Positions 21,506-31,035 of a stretch of 56,882 nucleotides of DNA are shown in pieces (position 1 is the stretch's first letter; each line of letters begins with the position of its first letter). The notes under the pieces were generated by a model. It did not search any database and had not been told where the DNA came from. It saw only the letters and a program-made list of their open reading frames with translations. A program made the position numbers and the translations under genes. Origin of the DNA: Gammaproteobacteria bacterium (GTDB lineage Bacteria; Pseudomonadota; Gammaproteobacteria; Pseudomonadales; Azotimanducaceae); the NCBI GenBank assembly GCA_009841615.1, contig VXLL01000021.1, positions 1-56,882 of the forward strand, written 5' to 3'.

Positions 21506-21711
21506 GTAAGCTGTTGGGTGACTCTTTCAAGGTTCATCGTTGAGCTAGGTTCGAACAAATAAATTATGAGCAGTAGGCGGTTGTAATTGAGCCATCCATG
21601 TGTGCCATTTCTCTAGAATTTATAAGCCAACGTTTATGTAGGATTTTCGTGATTTGTTTTGGGACTCAATTTGCCCCAAAGTCGGAAAAAACTTCAAAAA
21701 GCCCTTGAAAT

Positions 21712-21749
21712 TTGACATGGTAATCTATACAGTAACCCATAACAAGGAG
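21712..21749 (+). promoter_or_regulatory. recA promoter with a LexA-box-like site
   Basis: TTGACA at 21712-21717 is a consensus -35. Overlapping and following it, ATGG-N8-ACAG (21717-21732) resembles the SOS box CTGT-N8-ACAG, with a perfect right half and a poor left half. The candidate -10 (TAACCC, 21733-21738) is weak. The order -35, SOS box, -10 is the same as in the E. coli recA promoter. AAGGAG at 21745-21749 is a good ribosome-binding site before ATG 21755. Confidence 0.5.
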
Positions 21750-21754
21750 ATATT

Positions 21755-22774
21755 ATGAGCAATTCGGCTAAAGACAGAGCTCTGGAAGTAGCACTGTCGC
21801 AAATAGAGAAACAGTTCGGTAAGGGCTCAATGATGCGCTTAGGCGAGCAACGACAAGAGGAAATCCCAGTGATTTCCACGGGTTCCCTAGCACTCGACAT
21901 TGCACTTGGTGTGGGTGGTTTACCACGTGGTCGCGTCGTTGAAGTTTACGGTCCCGAGTCCTCTGGAAAAACGACTTTGACTTTACATGTAGTAGCAGAG
22001 GCACAAAAACAAGGTGGCACCTGCGCGTTCATCGATGCCGAGCACGCAATGGATCCAATTTATGCCAAGAAGCTTGGTGTGAACACGGAGGAGTTATACG
22101 TATCGCAACCTGACACTGGCGAGCAAGCCTTAGAAATCTGTGACATGATGGTGCGTTCTGGGGCGATTGACGTAATTGTCATCGACTCGGTCGCCGCGCT
22201 CACTCCCAAGGCAGAGCTCGAAGGCGAGATGGGTGACTCCCACGTAGGTCTCCAAGCACGCCTAATGAGTCAAGCATTGCGAAAAATGACGGCAAACATA
22301 AAGAACTCCAACACCTTGGTGATTTTCATAAATCAAATTCGAAGCAAGATAGGGGTTATGTTCGGCTCACCCGAAACCACCACAGGAGGGAACGCGCTGA
22401 AGTTTTATGCTTCAGTACGCTTGGATATTCGCCGTATTGGACAGATTAAGGAAGGCGATGAAGTCCAGGGCAATCAGACTCGCGTGAAAGTACTCAAGAA
22501 CAAAGTCGCACCACCATTTCGCCAAGCAGAGTTTCAAATTTTGTATAACGAAGGGATCAACTATGTCGGGGAAGTTTTGGACATGGCTGTCGATCAAGGT
22601 TTGCTGGAGAAGTCCGGTACTTGGTATTCATTTAATGAAGAGAGAATTGGACAAGGACGACGAAACGCTGAATTGTGGCTCAAGAACAACGCGGAAGTTA
22701 CCGACGAAATCGAAGCAAAAATTCGTACCAAAGTGTTTAAACAAGAGACCACCGAAGACGGAGCTGAGAACTAG
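21755..22774 (+). CDS. recA: Recombinase A
   Basis: The 339-residue strand-exchange ATPase and SOS co-protease. Walker A is GPESSGKTT, preceded by the RecA start block ([25 protein letters not shown]). The L1/L2 DNA-binding loops and the [22 protein letters not shown] block are intact, and the acidic tail ends TEDGAEN. A good Shine-Dalgarno lies 5 nt upstream. recX follows after 21 bp, the standard recA-recX order; RecX restrains RecA filaments. Confidence 0.99.
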   Translation: MSNSAKDRALEVALSQIEKQFGKGSMMRLGEQRQEEIPVISTGSLALDIALGVGGLPRGRVVEVYGPESSGKTTLTLHVVAEAQKQGGTCAFIDAEHAMDPIYAKKLGVNTEELYVSQPDTGEQALEICDMMVRSGAIDVIVIDSVAALTPKAELEGEMGDSHVGLQARLMSQALRKMTANIKNSNTLVIFINQIRSKIGVMFGSPETTTGGNALKFYASVRLDIRRIGQIKEGDEVQGNQTRVKVLKNKVAPPFRQAEFQILYNEGINYVGEVLDMAVDQGLLEKSGTWYSFNEERIGQGRRNAELWLKNNAEVTDEIEAKIRTKVFKQETTEDGAEN

Positions 22775-22795
22775 CGACTTTGTTCAACTGAGTTT

Positions 22796-23278
22796 GTGTC
22801 CAAAAATAGACCGACTCTAGACACGTCGCAACTCAAGGAAATTGCACTACGGTTGCTCGCGCGCCGTGAACACTCCACCTTTGAACTACGAGCAAAACTT
22901 CTAGCTCGCGGTGGTAGCTTCGAATCAGTGTCAGTCACACTTGACGAACTGACCACGGCGGGATACTTATCGGATTCCCGATTTACTGAAGTAGCGGTTC
23001 GCGCGCGCTTGCGTACTGACGATGGACCAATAAAAATTCGCGCCTATCTATCTCAACGTGGTATCATAGAATCGCTAATTAAGCACTGTCTCCCAAACGA
23101 TCAAGAATTTTGGCTTGAACGCGCGTTGAAATTAGATCGGTTGAATTGCATGAAACGCAGTATTTCACCACAACAAGCAACAACGCACGAGGCGTGGTCA
23201 ATTCGAAGCCGATTGTTGAAAAATCGAGGTTATCCCGCGAATATCATTCGACAGGTGTTGGAGTCTGAGCCCAATTGA
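22796..23278 (+). CDS. recX: Regulatory protein RecX
   Basis: A 160-residue all-helical inhibitor and modulator of RecA filaments. The sequence fits the family by its three-repeat layout: ALRLLARREHSTFELRAKL near residues 20-40, LTTAGYLSDSRF in the middle, and a C-terminal repeat with LKNRGYPANIIRQVL. Placement immediately after recA is the strongest support. The start is a GTG at 22796. Similarity is moderate, as usual for this fast-evolving family. Confidence 0.93.
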   Translation: MSKNRPTLDTSQLKEIALRLLARREHSTFELRAKLLARGGSFESVSVTLDELTTAGYLSDSRFTEVAVRARLRTDDGPIKIRAYLSQRGIIESLIKHCLPNDQEFWLERALKLDRLNCMKRSISPQQATTHEAWSIRSRLLKNRGYPANIIRQVLESEPN

Positions 23279-23354
23279 GTTGGCCGAACACTTGTGTGTA
23301 AGCTATCAGACACCATCTGTATGATTCAGAAGATTTATTTTTAGAAACTCCAAA

Positions 23355-25973
23355 ATGCGTACCGAAGAAATTAGACGAGCATATCTCGATTATTTTCGAG
23401 AATTAGACCACACGGTCTTTCCCTCAGCGCCCCTGGTGCCTCAAAACGATCCGACCATACTGTTCACCGTAGCCGGTATGGTTCAGTTCAAAGACCAGCT
23501 TATCGGTGTCGAGACGCCAACTGTACGGCGCGCTGCGTCGTGCCAGTTGTGCCTGCGTGCAGGTGGTAAGCACAACGACTTGGAAAATGTTGGCTACACT
23601 GCTCGCCACCATACCTTGTTCGAAATGCTAGGAAATTTCAGTTTTGGTGACTACTTCAAGGAAGAAGCAATTGACTGGGCTTGGAACTTCGTAATGGACG
23701 TATTGGGTTTTAATCATGACCAGATTTGGATTTCGGTCCATCCGACCGATGATGTAGCCCGAGATCTTTGGACTCGCAAAATAGGTATTGAAGCAGCACG
23801 GGTAATCGATCATCCTGATAACTTCTGGGAAATGGGAGAAACCGGTCCCTGCGGTCCCAACACCGAAATATTTCTTGATCAAGGACCGAGTCTAGAAGGA
23901 GGACCGCCGGGTTCTACCAACGAAGACGGAGATCGATTCTTGGAGTTTTGGAACTTGGTGTTCCCTCAGTTTGATCGGCAACCGGATGGAGAATTAGTAC
24001 CACTTGCAGCACCAGGTATTGATACGGGCTTAGGATTAGAACGAACCGCAGCATTGATGCAAGGAGTCAACAGTAATTACGAGACGGATCTGTTTTCGCA
24101 CTTGATCCAAGCAACGGCGAGAATCGCGAACATACGCGATTCAAACAAACTCCAACAAGAACCGTCTTTACGAGTGATTGCAGACCACATCAGATCATGT
24201 GCATTTCTCATTTCGGAAGGAGTCTTGCCCTCGAATGAAGGGCGAGGATATGTCTTACGCCGGATCATCCGCCGAGCTTTACGACACGGATACAAGTTAG
24301 GAATTCAAGACACCTTCTTTCACACTCTCGTACAACCACTCGCCGAGAGCATGGGGGACTCTTATATCTCTCTCACGGACAATCTCGAGCGAATCAGTAC
24401 CTCTTTAAGGTGTGAAGAAGAAAAGTTTGCAAAAACACTACGCTACGGCATGACACTGCTGGAAACAGAAATCGAAGGTCTGTCTGGCAACGTGATCGAC
24501 GGCGATATAGCGTTTAAGTTGTATGACACTTATGGCTTTCCTCTCGACCTCACAGAAGATGTCGCACGCGAAAAAAACTTGACCGTTGATCGCAACAGCT
24601 TTAACGAACTCATGGAACTCCAGCGAACTCGTGCTCGCGCGGCAAGTCAATTTGAAACCAAACAAGATAGCAAACTTCGATTTGAATCCGAAGTTGAGTT
24701 TGAAGGTTACGAGAGCCTCCGCGTGTCCTCGTTGATCACTGATACGTTCAAAATCTCAAACGGAACACCAGACCCGGTCGATACTTTGAACGAAGGCGAT
24801 TCTGGCATCTTAGTGCTTGAACGTACCGGTTTTTACGGGGAAGCAGGAGGTCAAATTGGCGATACGGGCGAAATTTCGACGCCTTCCGCAACATTTCAAG
24901 TGCGCGACACGCAGAGAATGGATCGCCAATTTCTACATTACGGCGAGGTAACTCGTGGTGTACTTGGGAAAGGTGATTCCGTGACTACGCAAGTGGACGA
25001 AATTCGACGTCAAGATATTGCTCGGAATCATACGGCGACCCATTTGTTACACGCAGCTCTAAAGAATGTACTGGGACCACATGTACAACAACGCGGTTCT
25101 TTGGTCGCGCCCGACAGACTTCGCTTCGACTTCTCACACGATCAGGCATTGACTCAAGATGAAATCGCAGCATTAGAAGATATGGTTAACGGTCAGATCG
25201 CATTAAATAGTGGAGTCGAGACAGAGGTAATGCCTTATGACGATGCAATTGCTAGCGGTGCGGTCGCAATGTTTGGTGAGAAGTACGATGACTTTGTTCG
25301 GGTACTCAATGTGGGAAATGGCTTCTCGGTTGAGCTATGTGGTGGTACGCATGTGCCCTTTGTTGGAGAAATCGGATCGCTCAAGATTTACGCGGAGACA
25401 AGCATCGCGGCGGGGACTAGGCGCATTGAGGCTGTTACCGGACGCGAAGCCCAAGCTCGGGCACGAGCGAATGAACGTACATTGCAGGTATTAGCCCAGA
25501 TGTTTCAGACGCAAACGAGCGAGCTTCCCGGTCGTGTCCAATCTTTGATAGAAGAAAGAGCAGAACTCCAACAGCAGATTAGAACACTATCGCACCAGAG
25601 TCATGCGGATGTTGGAAAGGAATTAGCAACTTCAGCCCGCGAGATTAACGGAGTCTACGTAGTCAGTGCTCTGGTCAACGGAGACGCGAAGGAGATGATG
25701 TCCATATACGATGAAATAGCTTCACGCATAAATTCTCGGGTGGTAGTACTGGGTATCGAGTTAGGAGGGAAAGTTCAGCTCGTGTGCGGTGTATCAAAGG
25801 ATTTAGGAGAGCAGATGCGAGCGGACGAATTAGTGCAGTTTGTCGGCGCTCAGGTAGGTGCCCGAGGAGGTGGTACACCGGAACTCGCTCGTGCTGGTGG
25901 TGGGACAAATACTACCATGCTTCCCGCCGCATTACGATCTGTCGAGACTTGGGTCGCGGAACGCACAGACTAA
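23355..25973 (+). CDS. alaS: Alanyl-tRNA synthetase
   Basis: Charges tRNA-Ala and edits misacylated Ser/Gly. The 872-residue length and domain order match the family: class II catalytic core (TEEIRRAYLDYF, motif 2 GRGYVLRRIIRRALRHG), the editing domain with zinc-binding HTATHLLHAAL and CGGTHV, and a C-terminal C-Ala domain ending with ARGGGTPELARAGG. It lies in the conserved alaS-lysC-csrA block. lysC starts 6 nt after its stop. Confidence 0.99.
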   Translation: MRTEEIRRAYLDYFRELDHTVFPSAPLVPQNDPTILFTVAGMVQFKDQLIGVETPTVRRAASCQLCLRAGGKHNDLENVGYTARHHTLFEMLGNFSFGDYFKEEAIDWAWNFVMDVLGFNHDQIWISVHPTDDVARDLWTRKIGIEAARVIDHPDNFWEMGETGPCGPNTEIFLDQGPSLEGGPPGSTNEDGDRFLEFWNLVFPQFDRQPDGELVPLAAPGIDTGLGLERTAALMQGVNSNYETDLFSHLIQATARIANIRDSNKLQQEPSLRVIADHIRSCAFLISEGVLPSNEGRGYVLRRIIRRALRHGYKLGIQDTFFHTLVQPLAESMGDSYISLTDNLERISTSLRCEEEKFAKTLRYGMTLLETEIEGLSGNVIDGDIAFKLYDTYGFPLDLTEDVAREKNLTVDRNSFNELMELQRTRARAASQFETKQDSKLRFESEVEFEGYESLRVSSLITDTFKISNGTPDPVDTLNEGDSGILVLERTGFYGEAGGQIGDTGEISTPSATFQVRDTQRMDRQFLHYGEVTRGVLGKGDSVTTQVDEIRRQDIARNHTATHLLHAALKNVLGPHVQQRGSLVAPDRLRFDFSHDQALTQDEIAALEDMVNGQIALNSGVETEVMPYDDAIASGAVAMFGEKYDDFVRVLNVGNGFSVELCGGTHVPFVGEIGSLKIYAETSIAAGTRRIEAVTGREAQARARANERTLQVLAQMFQTQTSELPGRVQSLIEERAELQQQIRTLSHQSHADVGKELATSAREINGVYVVSALVNGDAKEMMSIYDEIASRINSRVVVLGIELGGKVQLVCGVSKDLGEQMRADELVQFVGAQVGARGGGTPELARAGGGTNTTMLPAALRSVETWVAERTD

Positions 25974-25979
25974 TCCTCA

Positions 25980-27224
25980 ATGAGTCTGATCGTAACGAAG
26001 TTTGGCGGTACGTCGTTATGCGATCTGGAGCGAGTTCAAGCTGCAGCGAGAAAAGTCGTAGATTGTCGCCAAGAAGGACACGAAGTCGTTGTGGTAGTGT
26101 CTGCAATGGCTGGCGAAACTGATAAGCTGGAAGATCTCGGTTACTCAATTTCAACTCGGCCAGACCCTCGGGAAATGGATGTATTGCTGGCTTCAGGCGA
26201 GCAAGTGTCTATTGCGCTCATAGCCATGGCGATTCAAGATCTTGGAGTGCCCGCTATGTCCTATTTAGGAAATCAAGTGCCCGTGTACACCACCGAATGT
26301 CATCAGCGAGCAAGAATTACTGAAGTCGGTTGCGATGAACTTCGTCGTTCAATAGATCGGGGCGCGATACCGGTGATCGCTGGATTTCAAGGAGTTGCCC
26401 CTTCCGGCGAGATTACGACGATCGGGAGAGGAGGCTCGGATACTACAGCCGTTGCTGTAGCTGTAGCTATGGAAGCGTCGGAGTGTCGCATCTATACAGA
26501 CGTGGATGGTGTGTATACCGCAGATCCACGGATTGTCGAACAAGCAAGACGCATGGACCGTGTGACATTCGAGGAAATGCTCGAACTTGCTGCTCTTGGA
26601 GCGAAAGTGTTACATTTGAGGTCAGTCGAATATGCTCGCAGGTATTCGATACCTTTGAAAGTGTTTTCTAGCTTTGTCGACGGCCCTGGAACGTTAATCG
26701 TGGAAGAAGGAGAATCAATGGATCAACCAGAAGTATCGGCTATAACCTTTGACAAAAACGAAGCCAAGATAACTATTACGCGCGTACCAGATATTCCAGG
26801 AATCGCGTATCAATTGTTAGGCCCAGTGAGCGATGCGAACATCTCTGTCGACATGATCGTGCAGAACGTCAGTAGAGATCAACGAACAGATTTGACCTTT
26901 ACTGTTCCGCGTGGCGATTTTGAACAGAGTCTAGACATTGTGCGAGATCGAGCCACTCGTTTGCGGCGCGAAGCGGAGGATCCTACTCTATACGACATGG
27001 AAGTAATTGGAAATGATGCAATCGCGAAGGTAACCGCCGTCGGGCTTGGCATGCGTTCCCACGCGGGGATTGCTACGAAGATGTTTGAAACACTGGCTCA
27101 GTACGGAATTAACATACAGATGATCTCGACTTCGGAGATCAAGATCTCGGTCGTAATTCACGAAGATTTTTGCGAATTGGCGGTACGCATGCTCCACTCG
27201 GCATTTGACTTGGGGACCGACTAA
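25980..27224 (+). CDS. lysC: Aspartate kinase
   Basis: Phosphorylates aspartate, the first step to lysine, threonine, methionine and diaminopimelate. The 414-residue protein starts with KFGGTSL, carries IGRGGSDTTAVAVA in the kinase domain and ends with two ACT domains (about 265-400, e.g. ITRVPDIPGIAYQLL and VTAVGLGMRSHAGIA), so feedback inhibition by lysine and/or threonine is expected. The length indicates the monofunctional form without a homoserine dehydrogenase part. It follows alaS by 6 nt and precedes csrA by 240 bp. Confidence 0.98.
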   Translation: MSLIVTKFGGTSLCDLERVQAAARKVVDCRQEGHEVVVVVSAMAGETDKLEDLGYSISTRPDPREMDVLLASGEQVSIALIAMAIQDLGVPAMSYLGNQVPVYTTECHQRARITEVGCDELRRSIDRGAIPVIAGFQGVAPSGEITTIGRGGSDTTAVAVAVAMEASECRIYTDVDGVYTADPRIVEQARRMDRVTFEEMLELAALGAKVLHLRSVEYARRYSIPLKVFSSFVDGPGTLIVEEGESMDQPEVSAITFDKNEAKITITRVPDIPGIAYQLLGPVSDANISVDMIVQNVSRDQRTDLTFTVPRGDFEQSLDIVRDRATRLRREAEDPTLYDMEVIGNDAIAKVTAVGLGMRSHAGIATKMFETLAQYGINIQMISTSEIKISVVIHEDFCELAVRMLHSAFDLGTD

Positions 27225-27238
27225 ATTTTCGGATACTG

Positions 27239-27244
27239 TATAAT
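27239..27244 (+). promoter_or_regulatory. Candidate -10 box upstream of csrA
   Basis: A perfect TATAAT lies 220 bp before the csrA start, just after lysC, preceded by TG. I see no good -35 at the right distance, so this is a weak call based on one box. Confidence 0.3.
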
Positions 27245-27464
27245 ATAACAGGATAACAAATAATTCTCGAATCTTGGGACGACGTTTTTTCTTGAGGTCA
27301 TTCGCTTGTCATGGCTGTTCCTGACGGGCTTGACGAACAAAGAAAATTGGTGTTTTCGTTCCGAGTAAAATTAAATGTTGATAAAAGGAAATTATGTACG
27401 CGAGGCGGCTAGTTAGGTAAGGGCAACTAGACGAAGCGGAGTACCATTCACGGAGGAGGTTGCG

Positions 27465-27635
27465 ATGCTTATCCTCACGCGACGCATCAATGAGACATTA
27501 GTAATCGACGGTAAAATTGAAGTAACGGTGTTAGATACACGAGGGAATCAGGTACGAATAGGAATCGCCGCGCCTCGTGACGTGATCGTCCACAGAAAAG
27601 AAATCTTAGAAAAGAAACAAAAGCAGAAAGCCTGA
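27465..27635 (+). CDS. csrA: Carbon storage regulator CsrA (RsmA)
   Basis: A 56-residue RNA-binding dimer that represses or stabilises mRNAs at GGA motifs. It reads [14 protein letters not shown] at the start, with conserved [15 protein letters not shown] in the middle and [12 protein letters not shown], the RNA-contacting segment, near the end. GGAGGAGG lies 5-12 nt upstream of ATG 27465, a strong ribosome site that itself contains GGA motifs, which would allow autoregulation (inference). The place after alaS-lysC and before tRNA genes is the usual gammaproteobacterial context. Confidence 0.97.
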   Translation: MLILTRRINETLVIDGKIEVTVLDTRGNQVRIGIAAPRDVIVHRKEILEKKQKQKA

Positions 27636-27706
27636 TCCTTCGTATTTGGTTTTTATGCTGGTCGTGAGGTAGCTTAGTCTCGCCTTATCTCTTACAAGTA
27701 ATCCAT

Positions 27707-27783
27707 GCGCCTGTGGCCAAACTGGATAAGGCACCAGTCTACGAAACTGGCGACTACAGGTTCGAGTCCTGTCAGGCGCGCCA
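27707..27783 (+). tRNA. tRNA-Arg(ACG)
   Basis: A complete cloverleaf: acceptor stem GCGCCTG/CAGGCGC, D-arm GCC/GGC, anticodon stem CCAGT/ACTGG around loop CTACGAA (anticodon ACG), T-arm ACAGG-TTCGAGT-CCTGT, discriminator G and an encoded CCA. The ACG wobble base would be edited to inosine to read CGU, CGC and CGA. Confidence 0.97.
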
Positions 27784-27802
27784 AATTGGTTGCAACGACA
27801 CT

Positions 27803-27892
27803 GGAGAGGTGGCCGAGTGGTTGAAGGCGCTCCCCTGCTAAGGGAGTATGGGCAGAAACCCATCGAGGGTTCGAATCCCTCCCTCTCCGCCA
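27803..27892 (+). tRNA. tRNA-Ser(GCU)
   Basis: A type II tRNA with a long variable arm. Acceptor GGAGAGG/CCTCTCC, anticodon stem CTCCC/GGGAG around CTGCTAA (anticodon GCT), variable arm TATGGGCAGAAACCCAT, T-arm GAGGG-TTCGAAT-CCCTC, discriminator G and encoded CCA. It follows tRNA-Arg by 19 bp and is probably co-transcribed with it; the csrA-serV-argV region of E. coli has the same tRNA types. Confidence 0.97.
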
Positions 27893-27953
27893 ATATTCGC
27901 GCCGGTCTGACAGTGCGATGATCGGTACTCGAACTAGAACACTCCACGGAAAT

Positions 27954-28012
27954 CCAAAAAAAAGAGGTGAAGCATTTGCTCCACCTCTTACTGCTGAAGA
28001 TGAGCCTTCAGC
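27954..28012 (-). terminator. Double-hairpin Rho-independent terminator for the EF-hand gene at 28066
   Basis: Reading the minus strand after the stop at 28066, a 7-bp hairpin (GCTGAAG/CTTCAGC, 27993-28012) is followed by a second stem (AAGAGGTG at 27962-27969 with CACCTCTT at 27982-27989). A run of eight T follows the second stem. This is a standard intrinsic terminator for the minus-strand gene. Confidence 0.8.
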
Positions 28013-28065
28013 GACGCGATAAGCTAATAAGGGCTAGTTGAACAGAGTTCACTAGACCGAAGAAA

Positions 28066-28638
28066 TTACGGGGATCCGCCTCCTGGGCGTCCTCCGCCTC
28101 GACCACCCTGACCACCTTGGCCACGTTGCCAATTGCCGCCGCCTTCTTGCCATTGTGCTCGTCTTCGTTCCCAGTAAGCATCCATGTCAAACGCTTCTGT
28201 CAATTCGTCAACGGTGATACTTTCGTCTTCGTCGGCATCGACTTCTGCAAACTTAGCTTCATAAAGTTTCTTAAGCGCATCTTCTTCGCTTTCGTCGTCG
28301 CCTTCTTCAGACTCATCGTCTGCTGTAGCGGTTTCTTCTTCGTTAGCCTCAGCGTCGTCGTCGCCAGATTCTTCTTCGTCTTCAGCATCGGCTTCTGCGA
28401 ACCAACCACTGTACCGTTCGTTTGTGGCCATTTCCACAAATTCTTCCTTTGACAATTCACCATCGTCGTCGGTGTCTAGGGCTTCAACAGCTCCCTCAAC
28501 CATGCGTGTTTTTGCTGCTTCCGGGTCCCAGTTACCGCCTTGACCTCCCCATTGCCCACCACCTTGACCTTGGGCGAGTAACGGGAGTGCTATGACGACA
28601 GAGAGTGCCGAAATGGCAACCAATAGTTTGCTCTTCAT
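28066..28638 (-). CDS. Exported acidic EF-hand protein with Gly/Arg-rich tail
   Basis: A 190-residue protein. Signal peptide at about 1-22 (LPLLA, then QGQGGG). After a Gln/Gly/Trp-rich start come a good EF loop (DTDDDGELSKEE, 55-66), a strongly acidic stretch (about 82-120) and a second loop (DADEDESITVDE, 134-145) that has Glu in place of Gly at position 6. The tail (about 165-190) is Gly/Arg-rich with GGRGGGRPGGG. This is similar in plan to small exported EF-hand proteins annotated as hypothetical in marine bacteria. It shares the mature N-terminal QGG style and acidic region with the next gene, so they look like diverged paralogues. Function unknown; metal or polymer binding is an inference. 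Confidence 0.82.
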   Translation of the reverse strand: MKSKLLVAISALSVVIALPLLAQGQGGGQWGGQGGNWDPEAAKTRMVEGAVEALDTDDDGELSKEEFVEMATNERYSGWFAEADAEDEEESGDDDAEANEEETATADDESEEGDDESEEDALKKLYEAKFAEVDADEDESITVDELTEAFDMDAYWERRRAQWQEGGGNWQRGQGGQGGRGGGRPGGGSP

Positions 28639-28762
28639 AATGTTGTTTCCAAAAAGTTAGTAAAAACTTGCTTTCAAACTATTTTACGAAGTGGTTAGCA
28701 AAATCCTTTAAGAAAAAACTGCGACTGATTTACGAGAATTCAACGACTAAAAGAAAGACGGA

Positions 28763-29284
28763 TTAACCTTCCTCCTCTTCGTCTTCGTCTTCGCTTTCTT
28801 CATCGTCAGAATCTTCTTCTTCTTCTTCTTCAGAAATATCTTCGCCCATCATTAGTTTCATCATTTTTTGCGCGATGTCATACTGAAAATCCACGGTTTC
28901 GTCTAACGACATTAAGTCGTCATCGTCACCGTCGGCACCTTCAAACATCTTTTTCATCCGTTCCGCTTTTTCTTCTTCAGTTTCCCCTTCTGGGGCACCT
29001 AGCTTCTTTATAGCAGGCATCATCTCTGCTGCCTGTGCCATTTCAGCTTCAGCCTCATCCACCATCTTTGTGAATTCGTCAAGGGACAGACTACCGTCCT
29101 CGTCGTCGTCATATTCCTTCATTGACTCTTCAGTTTCTGCCTTCATCATTTCTTTCATTTCTTCTTCAGATGGCATCTGGAAGCCTTGCATACCTCCCAT
29201 ACCTCCTTGTTGCGCTATGAGTGCTCCTCCTGCGACTGTTAGCAGTGAGACAAGTACGATAGCGATTGATTTTTGGGTCTTCAT
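28763..29284 (-). CDS. Exported EF-hand protein with polyacidic tail
   Basis: A 173-residue protein. Signal peptide at about 1-24 (GGALIA, then QQGG), followed by a Met/Gly/Gln-rich start. EF-like loops are DDDEDGSLSLDE (59-70) and DGDDDDLMSLDE (118-129, Asp instead of Gly at position 6). Met is abundant between loops (EMMPAI, KMMKLMMGED). The last 25 residues are almost all Glu, Asp and Ser. GGAG lies 11 nt upstream of the ATG. The gene lies 124 bp upstream of the 28066 gene on the same strand and could share its transcript and terminator. Acidic tail plus EF loops suggests low-affinity, high-capacity calcium binding, which is inference only. Confidence 0.8.
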   Translation of the reverse strand: MKTQKSIAIVLVSLLTVAGGALIAQQGGMGGMQGFQMPSEEEMKEMMKAETEESMKEYDDDEDGSLSLDEFTKMVDEAEAEMAQAAEMMPAIKKLGAPEGETEEEKAERMKKMFEGADGDDDDLMSLDETVDFQYDIAQKMMKLMMGEDISEEEEEEDSDDEESEDEDEEEEG

Positions 29285-29846
29285 TAGAACACTTCTCCTT
29301 GAGTTAAAGATTCTTGACTATAGTCAGTCAATACTTACGGGAACTCATCCAAGCACCTTGTTATCTTAGTAATATCGGTATCTCTTCAGACTACCCTACT
29401 TGCGTGGCCATGAAAAGTCACCTAATCACCAGCCTAAGCACAACATATTTGTGCAAAAGCAGTGTGTGATCCTTTCAGGTCGACACACTACGATTTTAAT
29501 CAGTTACATAGGGAGAGTACCAATTCGGATGTCAAACATCACTGTTCCCGATCGCGTTCAAGCCCCAATACACTCAAATTCTCATAAGAACTCTGTCAGA
29601 TTGATGTCCCACGTTTCGTTCGACTACAGAGGTTCGGCATTGATCGACACAATCATCTGTTTGATCGTCGTTGCATCCTGTTTAGGAGCCAAATCTTTCT
29701 CAGCCGCGGAGTAGTAATTTACTTCGCAGACTACCGTTAACTAGTGGTTAAAGTCTATATTGCCGATGTGTAAGGATGTGTGACCTTGACACTTTCGACT
29801 TAGAACGAACCCTTTGAGAGAACCGAAGTGTATTACACTTCCTGTT
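29285..29846. other. 562-bp gap between the EF-hand pair and frmA
   Basis: No strong gene is visible. It includes the doubtful pilin-like small ORF at 29529-29714 and a perfect 7-bp hairpin (GAAGTGT at 29825-29831, ACACTTC at 29835-29841) just past the frmA stop, without a U-run, which may act as a weak terminator for frmA. The right 130 bp upstream of 29285 (minus) should hold the promoter of the EF-hand pair. Confidence 0.4.
29529..29714 (+). CDS. Doubtful small protein with a prepilin-like segment
   Basis: A 61-residue frame from ATG 29529. The C-terminal half reads DYRG, then SALIDTIICLIVVASCLG, which resembles a type IV prepilin cleavage site (Gly before a hydrophobic helix with an acidic residue at +5, here Asp instead of Glu). 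The protein stops about 28 residues after the Gly, far too short for a pilin. GGGAGA lies about 13 nt upstream, a poor ribosome site. It could be a pilin remnant, a short membrane peptide, or a chance frame. Confidence 0.3.
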   Translation: MSNITVPDRVQAPIHSNSHKNSVRLMSHVSFDYRGSALIDTIICLIVVASCLGAKSFSAAE

Positions 29847-30968
<1,122 letters not shown>

Positions 30969-31035
30969 TTAGATATTTTGGAAGAATGTTGAAATGAAGA
31001 CGTGTGTGGAGTTCAACACTTGCAGTATTAACGCA

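Noticed and set aside
28117..28452. Plus-strand frames over the EF-hand genes at 28066 and 28763
   Set aside because: They are antisense of acidic repeats (GAA/GAC codons read as TTC/GTC), giving Phe/Ser/Val-rich products without signals.
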